This document shows positions 26,313 to 34,993 of a DNA stretch of 64,000 bases, piece after piece; the first letter of the stretch is position 1; each line of letters opens with the position of its first letter. The DNA is taken from NCBI GenBank assembly GCA_035550975.1, contig DASZOC010000076.1, positions 1-64,000 of the forward strand, read 5' to 3'. The notes under the pieces were generated by a model. The model ran no database searches and was not told the origin of the DNA. It saw only the letters and a program-made list of their open reading frames with translations. A program made the position numbers and the translations under genes. The DNA is from DASZOC01 sp035550975. Its GTDB lineage: Bacteria > Actinomycetota > CADDZG01 > WHSQ01.

Positions 26313-28141
26313 CACGCTGCCCCTTCGGCAGGATCGTTGCGCAGGCGCCGGAGAAGATCTCGCCGCGCGGCCTCGAGCCCCACCAGCTCGGTAAACAGCT
26401 CGTCGTGCCGCTCGGGATGCTCCAACGGATTCACGTCCTGAAGGGTATTCCGCAGTTTCTTGATGTCGCGCTCGAGCGAGAACACCTGCAACCTGATGAA
26501 GATCTCCTGCGCCCTGACGTCGCGATCGTCGGGTAGGTCCCGATCGATGCCGACCGTGAGCTCGGTGTAGAGCGCGGCAGCGTCCGGCGACAGCCTCTGC
26601 ACCGCCTCGGCGGGAGGTACGCCTCGTTCCAGCGCCTGCTTGCCTTGCACGAAGACCTCGCGGCGCGCGGGGGACGTGAATTGAAGTTCCCCCACCTGAT
26701 CCATCCAGGGTGCTGCTTCGTCTGGTCGCGTTAGCAAAAGAAGTAGTGCCTCTCGTTCTACTTTCACGTGCCCCGGGAGACGGCGCTCCCGATCGGCACT
26801 GGTGTTCCCCCCCGATACATCCGGACCTCGACTCTCGTTGAGCGCCCGCTGTACCACCTCAGCATCAACCCCGATCCGACTGGCCGCCGAGAACGCGTAC
26901 TCGTGCCGCGCGATCGGATCCGGGTGCCACCCTAGCACCCGAACTACCTCGCGAACCGCGACCGAACGTGCCTCCGGAGTGTCGAGAGGGAGCTTGTCGA
27001 TCGTCTGCTCGAGCTTGAACTCGACCAGTGGGCGCGCTGCTTGGATAACTTTTTCGATCGCCTCGGCCCCGTCTTCTTTCGCGACATCCGCAGGATCGCG
27101 ACCAGCAGGTAACGGAGCAACCAACACCTCGAGTCCGATGCGGTGGAACAGCGGCGCTTGCTTCACGTCGCCCCAACCACGTTCGGCAGCGCCGCGGCCT
27201 GCTGCATCGGCATCGAACATCAATACCGCGCGCCCGGTGAACTTCTTGAGCTGCTCGAAGTGCGTGTCGCCGAGCGCGGTTCCATTGGTCGCGACCGCGC
27301 CGACGACGCCGGCTTCGTGCAGAGCGATCACGTCGGTGTATCCCTCGACCACGACCGCCGGGTTACCTCGTCCGAGGGCCGCTTTCGCCCGGTCCAGCCC
27401 GTACATCACCCGCGACTTCGAGAACACCGGCGTGTCAGACGTGTTCAGGTACTTTGGTTGCTGATCTCCGAGCGCACGAGCCCCGAAGGCGACGACGTCA
27501 CCTTGCAAGCTCCACGTCGGGAACATGATCCGCTGGCGGAAGAAGTCGTAAAGGGCACCGTCTTTGTCGCTCTTGCGGACGAGCTGGGCCTGCAACAGCT
27601 CGTCTTGCGAGAACCCTTTGGCCAACAGGTGCCGGCAGAGAATGTCACGACCGGGGGCGTAGCCCAGCTGCCACCGCTCCGCCACGTCCTTGTCGAAGCC
27701 TCGGCCTTGGAGGTAGCGCCGCGCGTCGAGCGCGTCCGGCGCCTCCATCAGGGTCTTGTGGAAGAAACGAGCGGCCTCGGCATTCGCCTGGATCAACCGC
27801 GCCCGCAGCCCCGCCGCTTTCTGTTCGCCGGGACGCATCTCCTCGTAGTGCAGGTCGAAGCTCATCTTGCGAGCCAGCCACTCGACCGCCTCCGGGAACG
27901 GCAGGTTCTCCACCTTCTGAACGAACTGATAGATGTTGCCGCCCTCGCCGCAGCCGAAACAGTAGAAGAGGCTCGTGCCCGCGTTGACTTGGAACGACGG
28001 TGTCTTCTCGGAGTGGAACGGGCACAACCCGGTGAAACGTTGTCCGCCGGACTTCTTGAGCTGCGTGTAGCCGCTGACAACCTCGACGATGTCGGCCGAG
28101 TCACGCAACCGGTCGATGTCGTCTTCTTTGATCCGGGCCAT
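26312..28141 (-). CDS. dnaG: DNA primase
   Basis: 609 residues. N-terminal zinc-binding domain with CPFHSEKTPSF and CFGCGEGG (Cys40, His43, Cys61, Cys64), RNA polymerase core with the TOPRIM motifs VVEGYTDVIAL and MFDADAAG, and a C-terminal helical domain that contacts the replicative helicase. Makes RNA primers for the lagging strand. Translationally coupled to rpoD. Confidence 0.98.
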   Translation of the reverse strand: MARIKEDDIDRLRDSADIVEVVSGYTQLKKSGGQRFTGLCPFHSEKTPSFQVNAGTSLFYCFGCGEGGNIYQFVQKVENLPFPEAVEWLARKMSFDLHYEEMRPGEQKAAGLRARLIQANAEAARFFHKTLMEAPDALDARRYLQGRGFDKDVAERWQLGYAPGRDILCRHLLAKGFSQDELLQAQLVRKSDKDGALYDFFRQRIMFPTWSLQGDVVAFGARALGDQQPKYLNTSDTPVFSKSRVMYGLDRAKAALGRGNPAVVVEGYTDVIALHEAGVVGAVATNGTALGDTHFEQLKKFTGRAVLMFDADAAGRGAAERGWGDVKQAPLFHRIGLEVLVAPLPAGRDPADVAKEDGAEAIEKVIQAARPLVEFKLEQTIDKLPLDTPEARSVAVREVVRVLGWHPDPIARHEYAFSAASRIGVDAEVVQRALNESRGPDVSGGNTSADRERRLPGHVKVEREALLLLLTRPDEAAPWMDQVGELQFTSPARREVFVQGKQALERGVPPAEAVQRLSPDAAALYTELTVGIDRDLPDDRDVRAQEIFIRLQVFSLERDIKKLRNTLQDVNPLEHPERHDELFTELVGLEAARRDLLRRLRNDPAEGAA

Positions 28142-28177
28142 GTGCTCTGTTGCTATCCCTTCCGGCGCGGCTAACTA

Positions 28178-28193
28178 GGCCTTGGGGAAGGCC
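28178..28193 (-). terminator. Small hairpin between dgt and dnaG
   Basis: GGCCTT (28178-28183) and AAGGCC (28188-28193) with a GGGG loop, two bases beyond the dgt stop. No T-run, so it may only attenuate transcription into dnaG. Confidence 0.35.
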
Positions 28194-28194
28194 C

Positions 28195-29172
28195 TCATCC
28201 TAGGCTCTCGACCTTCAGGCTGGGGGCGGGATGCCCGACCAGGTCTTCGTAGGTCCGGACGGCAAAGCGGTCGGTCATCCCGGCCACGTAGTCGACGGCG
28301 CCGATGCGATCGGATTCGGTCGAACCCGACGAATGGTGCTCCAAGAGCGTCGTGAGGATGGTTGCGACCGCGGTCTTGGTCGCGGCCCCCACGCGGCCTA
28401 GGTAGAACTCGTCGAACAGGAACCTCCTCGTCGCCGCCATCGCCTCGAACACGGCGTCGCTCATCCCGATCGAGTCGCTGTCCGCAGACGTTGCGACGAG
28501 ATCGGACACCATCGTTTGGATCCGCTTCGCATGCGTCGGCCCCAACACCTCCATCGTCGGCTCGGGCAACGCGACCTCAGTCAGGATCCCGGCCCTCATG
28601 GCGTCGTCTATGTCGTGGTTGATGTAGGCGATCCGGTCGGCGAAGCGCGCGATCTGGCCTTCTAGGGTCGCGGGCATCGTCGGCATCGACCAGGTGTGGT
28701 TGGCGATCCCGTCGCGAACCTCCCAGGTGAGGTTCAGGTCCTCGAGGACCTCGACGATCCGCACCGACTGGAGGTTGTGCTTGAAGGTCGGATGGAACGC
28801 GGCTACGACCTCCTCGCCCAGGTGACCGAAGGGAGTGTGGCCAAGGTCGTGGCCGAGACATATCGCCTCCGTGAGATCCTCGTTCAGCCCAAGGGCGCGT
28901 GCGATCGTGCGGGCGACCTGCGTGACCTCTAGCGTGTGCGTCAGTCGGACCCGGTAGTGGTCGCCTTCCGGCGCCAAGAAGACCTGGGTCTTATGGGCAA
29001 GGCGACGGAAAGCCTTGGAGTGGATGATCCGGTCGCGGTCACGCTGGAACCCCGTGCGCAGGTCGTCGTCGCTCTCGGCGCGGTCGCGGCCCTTCGAGTC
29101 CCGCGCCAGGCACGCGCGGCTAGACAAACACGTTCGCTCGAGCTCCTCGGTACGTTCCCGCGGTGATCCCAC
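28195..29172 (-). CDS. dgt: dGTPase-like HD-domain triphosphohydrolase
   Basis: 325 residues. HD metal motifs HTLEVTQVARTIARAL and GHDLGHTPFGHLGEE (His-Asp pair and following His) define the Dgt/SAMHD1-like group, which hydrolyses dNTPs to nucleoside plus triphosphate. FQRDRDRIIHSKAFRRLAHKTQVF near residue 42 is the typical start of the domain. The start is GTG; TAGCGT lies six bases before it, so the transcript may be leaderless. Adjacent to dnaG, as in many actinobacteria. Confidence 0.93.
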   Translation of the reverse strand: MGSPRERTEELERTCLSSRACLARDSKGRDRAESDDDLRTGFQRDRDRIIHSKAFRRLAHKTQVFLAPEGDHYRVRLTHTLEVTQVARTIARALGLNEDLTEAICLGHDLGHTPFGHLGEEVVAAFHPTFKHNLQSVRIVEVLEDLNLTWEVRDGIANHTWSMPTMPATLEGQIARFADRIAYINHDIDDAMRAGILTEVALPEPTMEVLGPTHAKRIQTMVSDLVATSADSDSIGMSDAVFEAMAATRRFLFDEFYLGRVGAATKTAVATILTTLLEHHSSGSTESDRIGAVDYVAGMTDRFAVRTYEDLVGHPAPSLKVESLG

Positions 29173-29178
29173 GCCCCG

Positions 29179-29184
29179 ACGCTA
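29179..29184 (-). promoter_or_regulatory. Possible -10 box for leaderless dgt
   Basis: On the minus strand TAGCGT (pattern TAnnnT) is followed by six bases and then the GTG start. No ribosome site is present. The -35 region is weak, so this is tentative. Confidence 0.35.
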
Positions 29185-29201
29185 GCAGCGGGGTGTGACC
29201 G

Positions 29202-30368
29202 TCACCCTTTCGGAGGCGTGAAGCGAAGGATGTCGAGGCCGCGGTTGTAGTCGACGGTGTAGACGATGTCGTCGGTGATCCAGTACGCCGCACTCGCCTG
29301 ACCTGCCCACGCCATGAAGTAGCCGGCCTCTTTGATCTTGCCCGCCGACGTCACCTCGAAGAACCTCGTTCCGTGGTCATAGAAACCGGCCGCGACGTAG
29401 CCACCGTTGGAGAAGTCCGGGTGCTCCTCGATCCAGTGGGCGGTGCAGTTGCGCTGCGCGGCGGGCTTACCGTCGGCGTAAACGCCGTTCGTGACGCGGT
29501 ACTCGTCGATCATCCTGAAGGTCTTCGTCTTCTTCCAGCTGCGCGCGTCCCACGTCATGAACGCTCCGGAGGTCTGGCTGCACCGGCCGTTCATGGTGGT
29601 CTCGGAGGCGGCGAGGAGGATGTTGTCCTTCATGTTGCGAGGCCACCGCGTCTGGTGCATGTACCGGTTGTCTTCGTTGCGCTCGGCGGTCGCGATGAGC
29701 TTCGGGTGCGTAGGGTCCTTCCGTGCGTCCAACAGCATCATCGGTTGCGTCGCGGTCATGACGATGCCGGGAGCAACCTCGGTGACATCGTGACCACCAT
29801 TCGCCGGCATGCCGTCGCCCCATTTCTCCTCGACGAACTTCGGCTTGGCGGGGTTGCGCAGGTCGATGATGTTGCCCGAGGAACCGTACGCCCACCTGCA
29901 GTTCAACACGCACGAGAACGTGTGTTGCGCGGCCCCCGCGACTTTCGAGATGATCCGCGGGTTGGTCTTGTCTTCTACGTCGATGATGTAGACGGCGTTG
30001 GTGGGGGTAGACGTCTGCAGGTTCCCGTCGTTGGACCCGCTGAGGGTGTTGGGCACGACCAGGATGTTGCCGTTGCCGTCGATGTCCTCGCGTGAGAACT
30101 GCCACTCCTGCGGCATCGGGACCGACCCGATCATCTGCGGGTTCTCGGGATCCTTCACGTCCCAGACCATGACCTTGTTCTGGTCGTTCATGTAGAAGTA
30201 CTTGCCGATCAGCCGGCCCCCGACGCCGTTCTGCGCCAGCGGGATGTGACGGACGTGCTCGACGTTGTCGGTGGCAAGGCCGCCCGGCGTCGGCCCGCCG
30301 GCCGCGGGCGACACGGTGAGGGACGAGGCGGCCACCAGGATGGCGCCCAACAGCGCGAGCTTCCGCAC
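29202..30368 (-). CDS. Secreted LVIVD-like beta-propeller
   Basis: 388 residues with a signal peptide (about 1-24). Blades contain VMVWDVKDPENPQMIGSV, VYIIDVEDKTNPRIISKV, NIIDLRNPAKPKFVEE and MMLLDARKDPTHPKLIA, the LVIVD-type repeat. Conserved histidines (GGHDVTEV, MHQTRWP, HWIEEHP) might bind metal, which is a guess. The second such protein in the window besides the one at 3145; they share the repeat but look quite different elsewhere. Lies between ppdK and dgt. Confidence 0.8.
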   Translation of the reverse strand: MRKLALLGAILVAASSLTVSPAAGGPTPGGLATDNVEHVRHIPLAQNGVGGRLIGKYFYMNDQNKVMVWDVKDPENPQMIGSVPMPQEWQFSREDIDGNGNILVVPNTLSGSNDGNLQTSTPTNAVYIIDVEDKTNPRIISKVAGAAQHTFSCVLNCRWAYGSSGNIIDLRNPAKPKFVEEKWGDGMPANGGHDVTEVAPGIVMTATQPMMLLDARKDPTHPKLIATAERNEDNRYMHQTRWPRNMKDNILLAASETTMNGRCSQTSGAFMTWDARSWKKTKTFRMIDEYRVTNGVYADGKPAAQRNCTAHWIEEHPDFSNGGYVAAGFYDHGTRFFEVTSAGKIKEAGYFMAWAGQASAAYWITDDIVYTVDYNRGLDILRFTPPKG

Positions 30369-30446
30369 CAGAGATCTCCTTCGAGTCGGGGTTCGAGGCG
30401 TAGGGGAAGGTTCGGCGCCAGGCCCCGGGACCCCTGCTAGGGCTCA

Positions 30447-30491
30447 CGAGTGGCGCTGCAGGTCCGGATATCGAAGCCGTAGCGCCACTCG
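30447..30491 (-). terminator. Long inverted repeat downstream of ppdK
   Basis: CGAGTGGCGCT (30447-30457) pairs perfectly with AGCGCCACTCG (30481-30491) across a 23-base loop, in the 216-base gap between ppdK and the next gene. Likely ends ppdK transcription, though the loop is large and there is no T-run. Confidence 0.5.
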
Positions 30492-30584
30492 AGCTGGCGC
30501 AACCGCCGCTCTTCGTCCCATCGACGCGGTCGTCACCAGCCCCGCCGCGCCGGTAATCGAGCCGAGGAGCGCCGGCCGAACGCG

Positions 30585-33287
30585 CTATTTCGAGGAGCTC
30601 TTCGCCTCTCCGAGAACTGCCTGGGCGGCCGACCAGCGGGCCGTCGGGACCCGGAACGGCGAGCACGAGACATAGTCCAGGCCGAGGCCGTCGCAGAACA
30701 CCACCGATTCCGGATCCCCGCCGTGCTCTCCACAGATCCCGAAGTGCATGTTCGGGTTCGCCTTACGCCCCTCCTCCACCGCGATCTCCATCAGCCGACC
30801 GACGGCGGGATGGATCGTGACGAAGGGGTTGTACGGAACGAGCTTGCGCTCCTCGTACATCGCGAGGAACTTTCCGATGTCGTCGCGCGAGAAGCCGAAT
30901 GCGGTCTGGGACAGGTCGTTCGTGCCGAAGGAGAAGAAGTCGGCGTGCTCGGCGATCTCGCCGGCACTGATGCACGCCGTGGGTAGCTCGATCATCGTCC
31001 CGAATTCGATGTGCAGATCGACCTTGTTCTTGTCCAGGATCGCGTTCGCGACAGGTTCGAGCTCCTCACGCATCTGACGCAGCTCCTCGGCGGTAGACAC
31101 GAGAGGGATCATGATCTCCGGCCGCGGGTCGAGGCCCTTCTTCTTGAGCTTGACGGCAGCTTCGACGATCGCGCGAACCTGCATCGCGTAGAGCCCCGGC
31201 TTGACGATCCCGAGGCGCACCCCGCGCAGCCCGAGCATCGGGTTCGCTTCGTGCAGCTCGCGGACCTTCGCCAGGACCTGCTGTTGCTCCTCGAGCGGTT
31301 TCTTGCCGCGCTTCCGCGCGCCGGCCTCTGCAAGAGCTACCTCTACCTCGAGGTCCACGTGGTTCGGGAGGAACTCGTGGAGCGGCGGGTCGAGCAGGCG
31401 GACCGTCACCGGCAGGCCGTCCATCGCCTTGAAGATGCCCACGAAGTCCGTGCGCTGAAGAGGCAGCAGGGCGTCGTACGCGGCCTGCTCCTCTTGAGGG
31501 TCACTGGCGAAGATCATCTTGCGGACCTGACCGACCCGCTCCTCGCCCATGAACATGTGCTCGGTCCGGCACAAGCCGATCCCTTCGGCTCCGCGTAGCC
31601 GCGCGTTCTGGGCCTGCTCCGGCGTATCGGCGTTCGCGCGCACCCGCAGGCGCCGCGTCTTGTCGGCGACCGCATCGAACCGCTTGTAGGCCTTCCACAG
31701 GGACTGCTTCTGCGCCCGCTTGCTGCCCTTCATGGCTGCATCCAGCGCCGACTCTTCGAGCTCCAGCGCCTCGCCGTAGACGCTTCCGGTCGTCCCGTCG
31801 ATCGTGATCCAGTCGCCCTCTTTGATCGCGACGCCGCCGGCGGTGAACTGCTTCGCCTTGGGATCGATCCGAATCGCGTCGGCACCACAGACGGCGGGGA
31901 TGCCTTCGCCCCGCGCGACGACCGCGGCGTGAGAGTTCGTCCCGCCGGCGGAGGTCAGGATGCCCTGCGATGCGACCATCCCGTGGTAGTCGTCGGGGTT
32001 CGTCTCGCGCCGGACGAGGATGACTTTCTCGCCGGTGCTCGCCCACTCACTTGCGTCTTCCGCGGTGAACACAACGCGTCCGACGGCCGCTCCGGGCGAC
32101 GCGTTCAGCCCGGTCGCGATCGGCTTCGCAGTCGAGCCCGCCTTGACGACCTGCTTGAAGACCTCGTCGAGCTTCCCGGCCGTGATCCGGTCGCGGAACG
32201 CCGTGATCTCGTCGACCCACTTTGCGTCGACGACGTCGGAAGCGATCTCGAGCTCCGCACGCCCGGTGCGCTTCCCGATCCGCGTCTGCAGCAGCCAGAG
32301 CTTGCCGTTTTCGACCGTGAACTCGATGTCGTTCATGTCCTTATAGTGCTTCTCGAGCGTGGCGAAGTGCTTCTGGAGCTCCTTCCACGCCTTCGGCTGC
32401 ACCTTCCCCATGTCCGACAGCGGCAGCGTGTTGCGGATCCCCGCGACGACGTCTTCGCCCTGCGCGTTCTCGAGGTAATCGCCGTAGGGCTTCTTCTCGC
32501 CGGTCGACGGGTCACGCGTGAACGCGACGCCGGTGCCCGAATCTGCACCCTTGTTGCCGAAGACCATCGTCTGCACGTTGACCGCGGTGCCCAGTGTGTC
32601 GGGGATCCGGTTGCGACGACGATAGTCCTGGGCCCGCTTGTTGCCCCACGAGTTGAATACCGCCTCGATCGCAAGGTGGAGCTGCTCGGTCGGATCCTGC
32701 GGGAACTCGCGGCCCGCCTCTTTCTTCACGATCCTCTTGAACGTCTTGACCAGGCCCTGCAGGTCCTTGACCGTCAGATCGACGTCGTTCTCGACCTTCT
32801 TCGCGTGCTTGAGGTCTTCTATCGCTTCCTCGAAGAGATCGCCGTCGACTCCCATCACCGTCTTGCCGAACATCTGCACGAGCCGGCGATACGAGTCCCA
32901 CGCGAAGCGCGGGTTGCGAGTTTGCTTGACGAGACCGTCGACGCTGTCGTCGTTGAGACCGACGTTCAGGACGGTGTCCATCATCCCGGGCATCGAGAAG
33001 GGGGCGCCGGAGCGGACCGAAACGAGAAGCGGGTCGCGCGGGTCGCCGATCTGGCGACCCATCTCCTCTTCCAGACGCTTGCGATGCTCGGCGACCTGGT
33101 CCAGCAGGCCTTCAGGGAAGCGACCGCCCGCTTGCTGGTAGGCGTTGCAGGCTTCGGTGGTGATCGTGAACCCGGGAGGAACCGGGAGGCCGAGGTTGGT
33201 CATCTCGGCGAGGTTGGCACCCTTGCCACCGAGCAGGTTCTTCTGGGATGCGTCGCCTTCTTCGAAGTCGTAGACCCATTTAGTCAT
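30585..33287 (-). CDS. ppdK: Pyruvate, phosphate dikinase
   Basis: 900 residues, normal length. Interconverts pyruvate, ATP and phosphate with PEP, AMP and pyrophosphate. N-terminal ATP-grasp domain (from VYDFEEGDASQKNLLGGKGANLAEM), the swivelling phosphohistidine domain with GGTNSHAAVVARG, and the C-terminal PEP/pyruvate barrel with IELPTACISAGEIAEHADFFSFGTNDLSQ and CGEHGGDPESV. The ATG at 33287 with GGAGG upstream matches the family start; the longer frame is not coding. Preceded by a small beta-sandwich gene 25 bases away. Confidence 0.98.
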   Translation of the reverse strand: MTKWVYDFEEGDASQKNLLGGKGANLAEMTNLGLPVPPGFTITTEACNAYQQAGGRFPEGLLDQVAEHRKRLEEEMGRQIGDPRDPLLVSVRSGAPFSMPGMMDTVLNVGLNDDSVDGLVKQTRNPRFAWDSYRRLVQMFGKTVMGVDGDLFEEAIEDLKHAKKVENDVDLTVKDLQGLVKTFKRIVKKEAGREFPQDPTEQLHLAIEAVFNSWGNKRAQDYRRRNRIPDTLGTAVNVQTMVFGNKGADSGTGVAFTRDPSTGEKKPYGDYLENAQGEDVVAGIRNTLPLSDMGKVQPKAWKELQKHFATLEKHYKDMNDIEFTVENGKLWLLQTRIGKRTGRAELEIASDVVDAKWVDEITAFRDRITAGKLDEVFKQVVKAGSTAKPIATGLNASPGAAVGRVVFTAEDASEWASTGEKVILVRRETNPDDYHGMVASQGILTSAGGTNSHAAVVARGEGIPAVCGADAIRIDPKAKQFTAGGVAIKEGDWITIDGTTGSVYGEALELEESALDAAMKGSKRAQKQSLWKAYKRFDAVADKTRRLRVRANADTPEQAQNARLRGAEGIGLCRTEHMFMGEERVGQVRKMIFASDPQEEQAAYDALLPLQRTDFVGIFKAMDGLPVTVRLLDPPLHEFLPNHVDLEVEVALAEAGARKRGKKPLEEQQQVLAKVRELHEANPMLGLRGVRLGIVKPGLYAMQVRAIVEAAVKLKKKGLDPRPEIMIPLVSTAEELRQMREELEPVANAILDKNKVDLHIEFGTMIELPTACISAGEIAEHADFFSFGTNDLSQTAFGFSRDDIGKFLAMYEERKLVPYNPFVTIHPAVGRLMEIAVEEGRKANPNMHFGICGEHGGDPESVVFCDGLGLDYVSCSPFRVPTARWSAAQAVLGEAKSSSK

Positions 33288-33312
33288 GGTGCCAACCTCC
33301 AGGTTCGCGTTG

Positions 33313-33576
33313 CTAATGGCCGCCCTCGGGCTCGTCGAGGTCGACGTCGACCTTCTGGTCGTCGTCTCCCAGGGACAGTTCCCTGCGGCCCCGGTGTCCA
33401 TGCGCGTCCCACACGTTCAGGGTCCAGGTCCCGTTGCTGAGGTGATAGGTGTAGCCCCCGTTCGCGTCGACCTGGACCTGGTCGACAACGTCGCCCTGGC
33501 TGTTGTGGAGCTCGACGACCGCGCTCGTCGCCGGCTCGTCGCCGTGAACCGTCACCCTTCCCGTCAGTTTCGGCAT
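33313..33576 (-). CDS. Small cytoplasmic beta-sandwich (CarboxypepD_reg-like) protein
   Basis: 87 residues, GGAGGAGG before the ATG. The pattern LTGRVTVHGDEPATSAVVELHN, then GGYTYHLSNGTWTLNVWDAHGHRG, matches one transthyretin-like (carboxypeptidase regulatory) sandwich, normally found outside the cell. No signal peptide or membrane segment is present, so it seems cytoplasmic. The C-terminus is acidic. It lies between glyS (11-base gap) and ppdK (25-base gap) and is surely co-transcribed. Function unknown. Confidence 0.8.
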   Translation of the reverse strand: MPKLTGRVTVHGDEPATSAVVELHNSQGDVVDQVQVDANGGYTYHLSNGTWTLNVWDAHGHRGRRELSLGDDDQKVDVDLDEPEGGH

Positions 33577-33587
33577 CGCGCCTCCTC

Positions 33588-34916
33588 CTACAGTCGTTTG
33601 CGCAGGTGATCGACGACCTCCGCCATCGGGATCCGTTCCTGCTCCATCGTGTCGCGCTCACGAACCGTCACCTGGTTGTCGGTCAGGGAATCGAAGTCCA
33701 CGGTGACGCAGAACGGCGTGCCGACCTCGTCCTGACGGCGGTAGCGGCGTCCGATCGCCTGCGTGACGTCCATATCGGTGACGAAATGAGGCCGGATCTC
33801 GGCCGCGAGCTTTTCTGCAACCGGCACCAGGTCCGCGTGCTTCGACAGCGGCAGGACGGCGACCTTGATCGGCGCCAGGCGCTTGTCGATCTTGAGGACG
33901 GTGCGTTTCTCCATCTTGCCGCTTGCACTCGGTGCCTCTTCCTCGCGGTAAGCGTCGATCAGGAACGCGAACGTCGGCCGCTCGACGCCCACCGCCGGCT
34001 CGATCACGTACGGGACGTAACGCTCTTCCGTATCGGGATCGAAGTAGGAGAGATCCTGCCCTGAGTGCTCGGCATGAGCCTTCAGATCGAAGTCGGTGCG
34101 ATTCGCGATGCCTTCGAGCTCGGACCAGCCCATGCCGGGGAAGTCGTATTCGATGTCGTAGGTGTCCTTCGCATAGTGCGACAGCTCGTCTGGTTCGTGC
34201 TTGCGCAAGCGCAAGTTCTCGGGGTTGATCCCGAGGTCGGTGTACCACCTCATCCGCTCGTCCAGCCAGTGTTCGTGCCACTCCTCGTCGGTGCCGGGCT
34301 TGACGAAGAACTCCATCTCCATCTGCTCGAACTCCCGCGTGCGGAAGACGAAGTTGCCCGGCGTGATCTCGTTGCGGAACGACTTGCCCTGCTGCGCGAT
34401 CCCGAACGGGATGCGCTTTCGAGACGTCTGCTGCACCGTTACGAAGTCGACGAACATGCCCTGCGCGGTCTCGGGACGCAGATATACGGCGTGTGACGAG
34501 TCCTCCACCGGCCCCATGTGCGTCTTGAACATCAGGTTGAACTGGCGTGACTCGGTCCAGGTGTTCTTCTGGCCGCATTCGGGACAACCCTTGTCCAGAT
34601 CGACGTGGTCGGCGCGGAAGCGCTTGTGGCAGTTGGTGCACTCCACCAACGGGTCGGTGAAGGTCGCGACATGCCCCGACGCCTCCCACACCTTCGGGGA
34701 CATCAGGATCGAGCTCTCGAGGCCGACGACGTCGTCGCGCAGGTGCACCATCGAATGCCACCACGCAGCCTTCACGTTGCGTTTGAGCTCGATGCCCAGA
34801 GGCCCCCAGTCCCACGCGGAGCGGAGGCCGCCGTAGATCTCGCTCGATGGGAACACGATGCCCCTGCGCTTGCACAGGTTCACGATCGTGTCCATCGACA
34901 CGGGGCTGCTGGTCAC
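33588..34916 (-). CDS. glyS: Glycyl-tRNA synthetase, single-chain class II
   Basis: 442 residues. Charges tRNA-Gly; the homodimeric type. Motifs: LCKRRGIVFPSSEIYGGLRSAWDWGPLG at the start, zinc-like CTNCHKRF...CPECGQ, motif 2 GKSFRNEITPGNFVFRTREFEQMEMEFF, and the C-terminal anticodon domain KVAVLPLSKHADLVPVAEKLA. The GTG at 34916 is chosen because a TATCAT box lies seven bases before it with no ribosome site, implying a leaderless mRNA; an ATG seven codons in (34895) is the alternative. Confidence 0.95.
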   Translation of the reverse strand: MTSSPVSMDTIVNLCKRRGIVFPSSEIYGGLRSAWDWGPLGIELKRNVKAAWWHSMVHLRDDVVGLESSILMSPKVWEASGHVATFTDPLVECTNCHKRFRADHVDLDKGCPECGQKNTWTESRQFNLMFKTHMGPVEDSSHAVYLRPETAQGMFVDFVTVQQTSRKRIPFGIAQQGKSFRNEITPGNFVFRTREFEQMEMEFFVKPGTDEEWHEHWLDERMRWYTDLGINPENLRLRKHEPDELSHYAKDTYDIEYDFPGMGWSELEGIANRTDFDLKAHAEHSGQDLSYFDPDTEERYVPYVIEPAVGVERPTFAFLIDAYREEEAPSASGKMEKRTVLKIDKRLAPIKVAVLPLSKHADLVPVAEKLAAEIRPHFVTDMDVTQAIGRRYRRQDEVGTPFCVTVDFDSLTDNQVTVRERDTMEQERIPMAEVVDHLRKRL

Positions 34917-34923
34917 GCGGTCG

Positions 34924-34951
34924 ATGATAGACGTCGTGACCTGCGGCCCAA
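34924..34951 (-). promoter_or_regulatory. Leaderless promoter of glyS
   Basis: Minus-strand TTGGGC (34951-34946), 16-base spacer, TATCAT (34929-34924), then seven bases to the GTG start. Spacing places the transcription start at or next to the start codon. Confidence 0.55.
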
Positions 34952-34981
34952 GGCGCCTCGAGGACGCCGAGACCGTCTTCG

Positions 34982-34987
34982 TATACT
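34982..34987 (+). promoter_or_regulatory. -10 box of leaderless secreted-protein gene
   Basis: TATACT is followed by six bases and the TTG start at 34994, with no ribosome site between. A -35 box is not obvious. It lies back to back with the glyS promoter. Confidence 0.5.
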
Positions 34988-34993
34988 GCAACC

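Noticed and set aside
31929..33440. A 503-codon plus-strand frame opposite ppdK
   Set aside because: Shadow of a full-length PPDK; no recognisable domain.
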